The notes below the pieces were generated by a model that ran no database searches, had not been told where the DNA came from, and was given only the letters and a program-made list of their open reading frames with translations. Shown in pieces: positions 8,467 to 15,695 of a stretch of DNA of 64,000 bases; position 1 is the stretch's first letter; each line of letters starts with the position of its first letter. Position numbers and translations under genes: made by a program. The stretch is taken from the NCBI GenBank assembly GCA_006247105.1, contig CM016926.1, forward strand, positions 1,240,001-1,304,000, in the 5' to 3' direction. The stretch comes from Giardia muris. Its lineage: Eukaryota > Fornicata > Diplomonadida > Hexamitidae.

Positions 8467-10562
8467 CCGGCGGAGGGCTGGGGAGGCTTCGAGAAGCTAT
8501 TAGACACCAGGCTACTTGAGTTCAACACCTGGGCCTTAAGTTCGTTAACATTAACACGAAGACCACTGGCATCAATCGTCATGAATCTTACGCCGTTGCA
8601 CCGGAGCTCCTGCCCCACCACCGAAAGTGATCCAGTCGATTGTCCTTCACAAAGGGATCTAGGAGCATAGACCAGCTTTGAGGCGGGATCGAGCTGTTCG
8701 AAAGGCCATTCTTGAAGGTTATCCGTAGTTATAGTGAGGTTGGAAGTTGCATCGAGCCTGGAGGTTTGTAGTTCCTCGATAATACTGGACCCGACGACTA
8801 CATTACCTACAGCAGAAAAAGAAGCGGTTATATTCAACTCTGAAATCCGTGCAGTACCTCCTACTATCACTTCGTTAGCGGTGCAGTTATCAACAACGGT
8901 GGTAGTAACAGAAGGATTTGTACCAGTCGATGTGCTGAGCCCGGAAATGCTCATACTTGAAAGAGTTCCTACCGTTAGTGTAATATCGCTAGCGTTTAGC
9001 ACATTAGTCGTAATATTACAGGTATCGTCTTGAATAGCAGATACCTCGGTCGAAGTGCTCACCACCTTTTTGGCACTAAGTAATGCTGCTATTGTGGTAG
9101 ATGTCGAGTTACATTGCAGTAGTAGATTACTACAATCTATGCTCTTTGCAGAAAGAGACTCTACTATGAGGTCTTCTAATACATTCAATCCACCAATGGT
9201 GGCACTAGAGCTCGTCATCTGACTGACAAGGGCGAGATTACAAGGGGTACTTTCTGTAGCAATATTATTACCAATGAGCCCTCTGACTACCAGACGATTG
9301 TTCGCAACCACACCTGCAAGTGCGGGATCAGTCCAGTTAGAAAATCCGATGAGCCCCCGATTGCGGACCAGGAGCGTATCGACAGACATATTCTGGAATA
9401 AGGTAAAGAGATACAGGAGGAAGAAGAGAAGGGCGAGGGCGAACGCATACAGTATGATGATGGAGATGTATAGGCAGGTATGCTTGCGAAATTCCGAGGC
9501 ACACCCAGTTTTGACTTTCTGTTCTTCCTCTTGCTGAAAGAGGCTATGATCAATCGATACCCCCGAGGAAAAGAGCTCCGACACCGCCTCCTCGGGAGCA
9601 GGAGTCTCATAATGCATAGGCACATCCAGTGTTACCTCCTGGACGTATTCCGGCGGCGCCTCGAAGCGAGATACTAGCGTAGTAAACTCAGCCCAGCGCT
9701 CCTGATTGGATTCGCGAGAACTTAGCCGATCAGGAATAACGGTCATCGCATCTGCATCCCGCATGAGGTGTGCACGATCATCTGGATGAATCATCAGCTC
9801 ATCGATATAGAACGCGAGTAGTGGATATCCAAGGCGAGTTCGAAGCCCCTTACTCGCCTCTCCCCCCAGAAGGTAAGCGGCGACGCGCTCCCCACGGAGG
9901 TAGGTCAGCTCGGCGGCCCGGGCACTCTCAGCACGGATGGCGGAGCCCTCGGGGGCAAAGAGGGCGTAGATCCTGTCGCGGCTCGGAGCTCCGGAGCCTG
10001 GACGAGCGAAGATGCATAGGGCAGGAGTGGCGGTCGTGAGGAGAGCGACAAGCCAGCGTCGGGGTCCCTCGATGCAACGGGAAACGGCGGCATCGGACTG
10101 ACAGGGGAGGACACTGAGGAAGGGAGCAGGAATGGGTGCTCCACATGTGGGGCAGGCAGGCCCGGAGACGAGGGAGAACGTCCGGCAGGCCTGGCAGGAA
10201 GCCCCGAAGAGCGCGTCCCGAAGCGTCCGGGGGAGTTGACGAAGAAGCGTGTGAACTGCAGAGAAGTCTGTACCGGGGACGAGGGCTGCGAGAGGGGTAA
10301 GATCGACAGGGTCTCCGTCCCCCGCCTCGAGGGCCGTCCGGAGCGCCGTGAGCCAGAGGCCCGCGCCCGGCTCGTCGTCGGGGTCTGGTTGGGGAGGGAG
10401 AACAAGTCGTCGAAGGATGAGTGCCTGCTGGACGACGTGAAGCAGTGCCCCTGCAACGCCCGCCCCGTCTCCGTGAGAGACGTACGTCGGGACTCGCGCC
10501 GACCGTGCTCCGGGCGTGCCCTGCGGCGCCGCCGGTCGGTCGAACATCTCCGCCGTTGACAT
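8457..10562 (-). CDS. Membrane-anchored fibre-like protein, family member 2
   Basis: A 701-residue relative of 12527-14671 and of the partial gene at 1. The N-terminal domain has a GDGAGVAGALLHVVQQAL helix (31-48), a zinc-ribbon-like pair CxxC 123/126 and CxxC 137/140, then YALFAPEGS (199-207) and AELTYLRGERVAAYLLG (217-233), all shared with member 3. One span at about 363-388 has no signal peptide before it, suggesting type II topology. The C-terminal 310 residues are repetitive, Ser/Thr/Asn-rich and full of N-x-S/T sites, with alternating short strands like a fibre shaft. The 5' half of the gene is very GC-rich and the ectodomain part much less so. The stop codon lies inside tRNA-Thr. Function unknown. 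A degenerate ubiquitin-protease-like fold is possible for the cytosolic part. Confidence 0.8.
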   Translation of the reverse strand: MSTAEMFDRPAAPQGTPGARSARVPTYVSHGDGAGVAGALLHVVQQALILRRLVLPPQPDPDDEPGAGLWLTALRTALEAGDGDPVDLTPLAALVPGTDFSAVHTLLRQLPRTLRDALFGASCQACRTFSLVSGPACPTCGAPIPAPFLSVLPCQSDAAVSRCIEGPRRWLVALLTTATPALCIFARPGSGAPSRDRIYALFAPEGSAIRAESARAAELTYLRGERVAAYLLGGEASKGLRTRLGYPLLAFYIDELMIHPDDRAHLMRDADAMTVIPDRLSSRESNQERWAEFTTLVSRFEAPPEYVQEVTLDVPMHYETPAPEEAVSELFSSGVSIDHSLFQQEEEQKVKTGCASEFRKHTCLYISIIILYAFALALLFFLLYLFTLFQNMSVDTLLVRNRGLIGFSNWTDPALAGVVANNRLVVRGLIGNNIATESTPCNLALVSQMTSSSATIGGLNVLEDLIVESLSAKSIDCSNLLLQCNSTSTTIAALLSAKKVVSTSTEVSAIQDDTCNITTNVLNASDITLTVGTLSSMSISGLSTSTGTNPSVTTTVVDNCTANEVIVGGTARISELNITASFSAVGNVVVGSSIIEELQTSRLDATSNLTITTDNLQEWPFEQLDPASKLVYAPRSLCEGQSTGSLSVVGQELRCNGVRFMTIDASGLRVNVNELKAQVLNSSSLVSNSFSKPPQPSAGPN

Positions 10563-10612
10563 TTTCTCATATTAACCATGTCATCTGTGCTCTAGATACA
10601 GAGATGGCTGGA

Positions 10613-12502
10613 CTAAAGTACAAGCTGGCTGTCAGAAAGAATGGACATATAACGCTTGATTGTCTCGTAGCATCTCTTTTGGGTGTCATTTTGCCCACGA
10701 GAAGCGATATCCATGGCATTCTCTCCCAAATTAGTGGTGAGCTGGGACTCTTGGATAAGGGCCTCAACACAGGTATGATGGCCACAGTGTGCGGCCCAGA
10801 TCAGAGCCGTCCAACCGAATGTGTCTTGGAATGCTAGCTCGCTCTTAAGGAACCAAGCACACTCCTTATGTCCCAGGGATGCAGCGTGCATCAAAGCGGT
10901 CATACCATTCGAATCACGGAGCTGAGCCTCGAATGGAAGAAGTAGCTTGAGAAGACTGAGATTACCATTCATGGCGGCGAACATCAGCGCGGTTAGTCCC
11001 ACCGTCGTCTGCATGCGCGCCAAAGAAAGACATTGAGAAGCCATATTGGCATCTCCGATTATTGCGGCTATCATGAGGAGCGTATATCCAGCGGTGCTAA
11101 GACATTGAAGTTTCTGCACGAGGAATGGGTGGCAGCTGTTTAAGTCACCAAAGGAAGCAATGAACTGCATTGGAGAGATCCTTCCTGGTACAAGATTATT
11201 CAACACTCGATTAGCTGAGAGCACCTGACCTTCCTGTACAGCCCGAAGAAATGGAGACTTACCATTTCTATCGCACTGTGTAACCTCTCGAGAGAGCTGG
11301 AGGGCACAAGTCTCATGGCTGTGGAGTAAGGCGTATGAGAAGGCGGTATGGCCTTGAATATCTGTATAGTGTAACTCTAACGCTAGCAGCTCGTGAACGC
11401 ACGCGATATTTCCTTTAGACGCGGCGTACATGAGGGCTGTACGCCCCTTATGATCCCGTAACCGAGCCTCATGAATAAGAAGACGAACCACATCTACATG
11501 GCCGGCCTCTGCAGCTACCATGATAGCTGTTGTATCATAGCATTGTGGAGTACCCGCCCGTTCTAAGTGCTCCTCAACGCCAGAAATACATCCCTCTGAA
11601 GCATAATATTTGAGTAAACAGTATTCGATCGATGGGGGTTCAACCAGAGGTAATTGACAGGCGAATTCAAGAACTTCTGCTATCTTGGAGTGACCCTTCC
11701 GCTGAGCATACCATAGTGCATCATGATCGTTCTTATCCTTAAGGTTTCGCTCGTATGGCTCTAGAAGAGAGACCATCGAAGAGTTATTGTGAATAACTGC
11801 AAGAGTGAGTGCTCCAGTCCCCGATGGAAGCTTATTCACGCCTTTTGTCGTCTGCAACCCTGCCTCACAGAGTAAGAGTTCTGCGCATTCATAATAGCCC
11901 CAGACGGCCGCACGCATCAGGGCAGTAAAACCCTCGTCGTCCATAAGGCGGGCTTCCGTTTCCAAGAGGATGGGGAGAAGCGAATAACGTCTGAACTTAG
12001 TTGCAAGTATAAGGCCTGTCTGCCCGCCTTTATTACGACAACCAGCCTCGTGCGCAAGAAGAAGCTTCACGCAGGCGGTATGACCTTCGCGTATGGCATA
12101 CATGAGGGCGGTCCAGCCACAAGTATCCTGTTTGGTGGCTTCTAGGTTCAAGAGTATCTCAACACACTCGTGATGGCCATACTTAGCCGCGATCATGAGG
12201 GCAGTTGCATTGGAATGAAGTTCAGCATCACCTTTGGCGGTACACATTCCATGCTCACAGAGCAATAGTTTGGCACAGTCCAGACGCCCTACCTTGACAG
12301 CATGCATCAGTGCGGTCCAACCATTCTCATCACGTTGACGCGCTTCTCTCCAGGCGATGAGCTCAACACAGGCCGTATGCCCATTCTCCGCCGCGTGCAT
12401 CAGCGCGGTCATCCCATTGAGATTCTGGCCACTGGGACCAGAGACGGCATCTTCTCCTTCGTCAGATGGTGTCTGGACGAAGTTATCATCATCCCTTAGC
12501 AT
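10613..12502 (-). CDS. Ankyrin-repeat protein (Giardia protein 21.1 type)
   Basis: Of the 629 residues, nearly everything after a short acidic leader (about 1-27) is ankyrin repeats; I see roughly 18. Typical copies are NGMTALMHAAENGHTACVEL near 29 and GWTALMYAIREGHTACVKLL near 130. Several repeats have the Giardia habit of short, abrupt units ending in 'E' plus A or R before the next turn. No kinase, RING or membrane segment is seen, so it is an ankyrin-only scaffold; such proteins are numerous in Giardia and often linked to the cytoskeleton. It sits between two members of the fibre family on the same strand. The start follows TTTGATAATGAGG-like sequence read as tcaaagaaATG on the minus strand. 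Confidence 0.9.
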   Translation of the reverse strand: MLRDDDNFVQTPSDEGEDAVSGPSGQNLNGMTALMHAAENGHTACVELIAWREARQRDENGWTALMHAVKVGRLDCAKLLLCEHGMCTAKGDAELHSNATALMIAAKYGHHECVEILLNLEATKQDTCGWTALMYAIREGHTACVKLLLAHEAGCRNKGGQTGLILATKFRRYSLLPILLETEARLMDDEGFTALMRAAVWGYYECAELLLCEAGLQTTKGVNKLPSGTGALTLAVIHNNSSMVSLLEPYERNLKDKNDHDALWYAQRKGHSKIAEVLEFACQLPLVEPPSIEYCLLKYYASEGCISGVEEHLERAGTPQCYDTTAIMVAAEAGHVDVVRLLIHEARLRDHKGRTALMYAASKGNIACVHELLALELHYTDIQGHTAFSYALLHSHETCALQLSREVTQCDRNGKSPFLRAVQEGQVLSANRVLNNLVPGRISPMQFIASFGDLNSCHPFLVQKLQCLSTAGYTLLMIAAIIGDANMASQCLSLARMQTTVGLTALMFAAMNGNLSLLKLLLPFEAQLRDSNGMTALMHAASLGHKECAWFLKSELAFQDTFGWTALIWAAHCGHHTCVEALIQESQLTTNLGENAMDIASRGQNDTQKRCYETIKRYMSILSDSQLVL

Positions 12503-12526
12503 TTCTTTGATAATGAGGAACCAAAT

Positions 12527-14671
12527 TCACTGTCGAGCTTTCCGTGTAGATGGTGGTGACCTCCCACATTGGAGATCAGGAGTCTGAAAACTAGTACAGC
12601 TGCTATTGGTGACATTGACCCCAGAGGATGTTATACTGCCGCCGCTTAGCGTACAATTAATACTCGTGCCAGTCGTTTGACTGGTCAAGAAGGCGCCATT
12701 GGAATTGCAGGTGAACAGAAAAGGGCCAATAGTTGCTCCTGAACGGAGCAAGAACGTGTCTTGGTGATGGCTATTGATCAGGATCGTTTTAGTAGAAAGT
12801 GTGTCGAGTGAGATATTAGCCACAGTCAGAGAGCCGGGGGTGTTGACGAGGTTGAAACGAGTAATACCGTTGTTATTCGGATTGATGGTTCCTGCACCAA
12901 GAAATTGAAGATTTGCAGTAGTGGAGGTGGGAGTGGTGACGGCCAGCTGGTTGGTGACAGTTATCTTCGTTGCATTTAGGCTTTTAAGGTTCAGAGTGTT
13001 TGCGTTCAGTACTGGCGTATCCAGGATCTTCGTCGAAAGAGTATTTGAACTGAGAACTGACGCGGTGTTATTCACCTTTATATTGGGTATACTAGGTGAT
13101 CGTAAAAGGAGCTCGCCTATGGATAAGTTAGCGAACTTAAAATTCTCGACTGTGGTAGCATCACTATCAAAGGCGCTTAATTGAATGAATCCTAACTGTT
13201 GGAAGGAAGATGAGGATTTGGTACTAGCGAACTCTATCAGTCTTATGTTTGCATTTGTGACACTAAGAGCAGTATTGGGGCCTAGAACATCAATTGAACT
13301 AAGATAATTTCTCTCGAAGAAAGACTTGCTGAACCAAAATGTTGGCGTAATGAGGCTCATGTTTGGAGCTCCAGAATAGGCGTACGCCGGTGGATTATAT
13401 GGAGGGGAGGTACCGACATATAGAGTATTTGTTACTATGAGGTCGTCTATGACAAAAGTCTTGAGGCTCTGATAATAAAAAGCTACGAAGGTCCAAAGGA
13501 TGGCGATAAGGACCGCCAGGAGAATGAGAAGGCCATATAGGAGGGCATGATCTGTACAAGACCGACGACATGCGATACAAGCACAAGGCATATGGACCCT
13601 ATTGGGTTCTACAGTCACAACTGCGGCCAATGGAGAGCTCTCGGGTAAGGCCGGCGTTGGAGAAAGCCCAGACTGCTCGTTCTGGAACCGATGGGCAGTC
13701 GGATAGCTAGCAATGGGTTTGACCTCAAGAGGAGTTGGGATAGGAAGTGCAGTTGCGTCAGTAAAGGCATTGATCAGAACCTCATTGGCGCGTGCGAGGT
13801 CAACATACAAAGCGATCCGTGGAGTCCCAACAACCTTGCGATCCTTCTTCTCAGTCCCAAATAGGTATCGAGCCACACGAACCCCTTTGAGATATGTAAC
13901 CTCAGCCGCCCGTGAGGTCTTCCGGAGCTTGGATCCCTCATGTGCATAAAGAGCATACCGTTCATCCACCTTGCGTGTTGCACTTGCCCGGACGCAGACG
14001 AATATACATAAAACATCAACAGCGGGTTCTCCGGCGTTGGTAAGGACGGCCAAGAGGCAACGCTGGTTGACGCCATCGGAGCTCTTTGTTTTGGGTGGCA
14101 ACGATATGTTTCCATCTTCAGGAAGAAATAAACTCTGTATAAGAGGGCGTGTCACCTCTAAGAGTCCCCCACAGAGAGTACAGGCCCTACCTTCGCGGCA
14201 TAGCTCTTGTACAATCGTGTCCGGGTAGACGTTGCACGCGGATGGAACATTAATCCTACCACAGGTCGAGCATCGAACGCTCTGGCCCATCAGAAAGGTG
14301 GCAAGCCTATCCGGAAGACTAGAGACGATAAGGTCGTAGTTCTCAGCCGTGAGAGTCCCAGTATATCCAAGCTGATACAACGCAGTGACAAGTTGTGTTA
14401 CATCGATTCGCATCTGGTTAGCGACGATCTCACGTAGGTGACGGGTCCAGAAAGAGGCAGCATGCCTCCACTTACTGTCGACACAGAGGTCCTCAACGCT
14501 TTCGGGCCAGTTAGTGAGGTAGACAAGCGCCTGGTGGAGAATACGCAAAAACGAGCCAACAATCCCCACGGGGTCTCCCGTGATGACATAAGTCATGATA
14601 GACGCCGCAGCCCGCTCGTGAGGCGTGTGAGGAGGTGCAGGCGTCTTCTGAGCCTCGAACATGCTAGTCAT
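12527..14671 (-). CDS. Membrane-anchored fibre-like protein, family member 3
   Basis: Of 714 residues, the N-terminal domain (about 25-300) has TGDPVGIVGSFLRILHQALV (31-50), zinc-ribbon-like CxxC at 134/137 and 164/167, YALYAHEGSKLR (239-250) and AEVTYLKGVRVARYLFG (256-272). A Cys-rich patch (CACIACRRSC, 363-372) comes immediately before the membrane span (about 376-400). The outer domain (about 405-714) is a repetitive chain of short hydrophobic strands and Asn/Ser/Thr turns, for example NTLNLKSLNATKITVTNQLAV, with many N-glycosylation sites. This resembles the shaft repeats of beta-solenoid fibres. No signal peptide is present, so I infer type II orientation. The start follows eight A on the minus strand. 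No function known; the surface or endomembrane location is inference. Confidence 0.8.
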   Translation of the reverse strand: MTSMFEAQKTPAPPHTPHERAAASIMTYVITGDPVGIVGSFLRILHQALVYLTNWPESVEDLCVDSKWRHAASFWTRHLREIVANQMRIDVTQLVTALYQLGYTGTLTAENYDLIVSSLPDRLATFLMGQSVRCSTCGRINVPSACNVYPDTIVQELCREGRACTLCGGLLEVTRPLIQSLFLPEDGNISLPPKTKSSDGVNQRCLLAVLTNAGEPAVDVLCIFVCVRASATRKVDERYALYAHEGSKLRKTSRAAEVTYLKGVRVARYLFGTEKKDRKVVGTPRIALYVDLARANEVLINAFTDATALPIPTPLEVKPIASYPTAHRFQNEQSGLSPTPALPESSPLAAVVTVEPNRVHMPCACIACRRSCTDHALLYGLLILLAVLIAILWTFVAFYYQSLKTFVIDDLIVTNTLYVGTSPPYNPPAYAYSGAPNMSLITPTFWFSKSFFERNYLSSIDVLGPNTALSVTNANIRLIEFASTKSSSSFQQLGFIQLSAFDSDATTVENFKFANLSIGELLLRSPSIPNIKVNNTASVLSSNTLSTKILDTPVLNANTLNLKSLNATKITVTNQLAVTTPTSTTANLQFLGAGTINPNNNGITRFNLVNTPGSLTVANISLDTLSTKTILINSHHQDTFLLRSGATIGPFLFTCNSNGAFLTSQTTGTSINCTLSGGSITSSGVNVTNSSCTSFQTPDLQCGRSPPSTRKARQ

Positions 14672-14685
14672 TAAAAAAAATTAGA

Positions 14686-14691
14686 TTCACT
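14686..14691 (-). promoter_or_regulatory. Likely polyadenylation signal AGTGAA
   Basis: AGTGAA lies 5 bases past the TAA stop of the LRR gene (stop read 14698-14696). AGTRAA near the stop codon is the established Giardia polyadenylation signal. Confidence 0.5.
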
Positions 14692-14695
14692 CATC

Positions 14696-15526
14696 TTACT
14701 TCTTGCTGAGAAGCTTCTTCATGGCGCTCTTCGCACCCTTCTTCGCGTTGCAGCTCCCCTTTACCCCCTTGACCCCCTTGGTCTTGGCGAGGCGCGTGGT
14801 CGTCTGCCTGTAGTAGGTGCACCCGTCAACCTCGACTTGCTCCGGGCAGTTCGTAGGGAGGATGGAATCACAGGCGCTGCAGTCAAAGCCGTCAGTACCG
14901 CACTGGTAGATCCCGGTGTAGCTCGCAGGCGGGGTCGTGCAGGTCAGCCCGGTGTTGCACTGCAGGCGGACCTCCGTAAGGAACTGAAGGTCAAAGAGTC
15001 CAGCAGGGACCGAGCCTGTCAGCTGGTTACAGTCGAGGTGGAGCTCGCGGAGGTAGGTCATCTCGCCGATGCAGCTTGGGATTTCGCCGGTGATGCTATT
15101 AGAGCTCATGTACCAGTACATAAGGTGGACCATCGTGCACATGCAGGTCGGGATCTCGCCCGTGAGACCAGAGTGATCGATCTGAAGGTACTGGAGGTTA
15201 GTGAGGTCGCAGATCTCGGGAGGGATCGCTCCGACTAGGGTGTTGTTGCTCAGATAGAGGGTCTTCAGGTAGGGGAAGCAGCCAATGGCCTCGGGGAGGG
15301 CACCATTCAGCCCAAGGTCGACGAGGTTCAGCTCGGTCACGTACCCAGCGTTGTTGCAGACCACACCAGTCCAGGAGCAGTAGAGGACGTCGTTCGACAG
15401 CCAGTTGTTGGTCTTCCAGGAGGGGCCGTTTGTCGCATCATAGATCTCGACAAGGGCCTCGCGTTCCGTGGCCGGGCAGGCAGCGAAGACGGCGGCGAAC
15501 AGCGTCGCGAAGATCAGGCTCAGCAT
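14696..15526 (-). CDS. Secreted leucine-rich-repeat protein with lysine-rich tail
   Basis: The 276 residues open with a signal peptide (about 1-15, ending FAA before CPATEREAL). An LRRNT-type cap follows: REALVEIYDATNGPSWKTNNW with CSWTGVVCNN, the form found in plant-type LRR proteins and many bacterial and protist relatives. About five plant-type 24-residue LRRs follow (for example LSNNTLVGAIPPEICDLTNL and LDCNQLTGSVPAGLFDLQFL), then a Cys-rich cap (about 195-235) and a basic tail with Lys-rich repeats (KGVKGVKGSCNAKKGAK) ending KKLLSKK. No membrane anchor is seen, so it is probably secreted or luminal. Strong codon bias to C/G third positions suggests high expression. LRR type and possible transfer from bacteria are inference. 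The ATG is preceded by gaaataaa. Confidence 0.85.
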   Translation of the reverse strand: MLSLIFATLFAAVFAACPATEREALVEIYDATNGPSWKTNNWLSNDVLYCSWTGVVCNNAGYVTELNLVDLGLNGALPEAIGCFPYLKTLYLSNNTLVGAIPPEICDLTNLQYLQIDHSGLTGEIPTCMCTMVHLMYWYMSSNSITGEIPSCIGEMTYLRELHLDCNQLTGSVPAGLFDLQFLTEVRLQCNTGLTCTTPPASYTGIYQCGTDGFDCSACDSILPTNCPEQVEVDGCTYYRQTTTRLAKTKGVKGVKGSCNAKKGAKSAMKKLLSKK

Positions 15527-15695
15527 TTTATTTCTCCGAGGAGGTGTAGAAGGAAGACTGTACGCTGTTGGCGTCTACTATTGTAAAGGTCTACAGGCCG
15601 TAGTAATTATTTTTCTCGACCTTTCGTCTCGCGTCCTAAAGGGCTCTCGGAGGGTGGTTCGTCACTGGCAGTGGCTATTCCCATATCCAAAAAAA
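15527..15695. promoter_or_regulatory. 169-bp divergent intergenic region between LRR and SNF2 genes
   Basis: This is one of the longest gaps in the window and must hold both promoters. The LRR side is AT-rich right at the ATG (taaaATG on the minus strand). The SNF2 side ends ccaaaaaaaATG. An internal AT patch (gtagtaattatttttctcg, about 15599-15617) could be an additional initiator. An open reading frame crosses it in frame with SNF2 but would then run antisense through the LRR gene, so I treat the region as non-coding. Confidence 0.4.

Noticed and set aside
9905..10579. 224-codon minus-strand frame overlapping the fibre gene's 5' half
   Set aside because: It is a shifted frame of a GC-rich region giving an Arg/Ser/Pro-rich peptide; the frame of the paralogous fibre gene carries the conserved motifs.
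15468..15695. Upstream extension of the SNF2 frame into the LRR gene
   Set aside because: It would run antisense through the LRR signal peptide. The ATG at 15696 follows seven A, the usual start context here.
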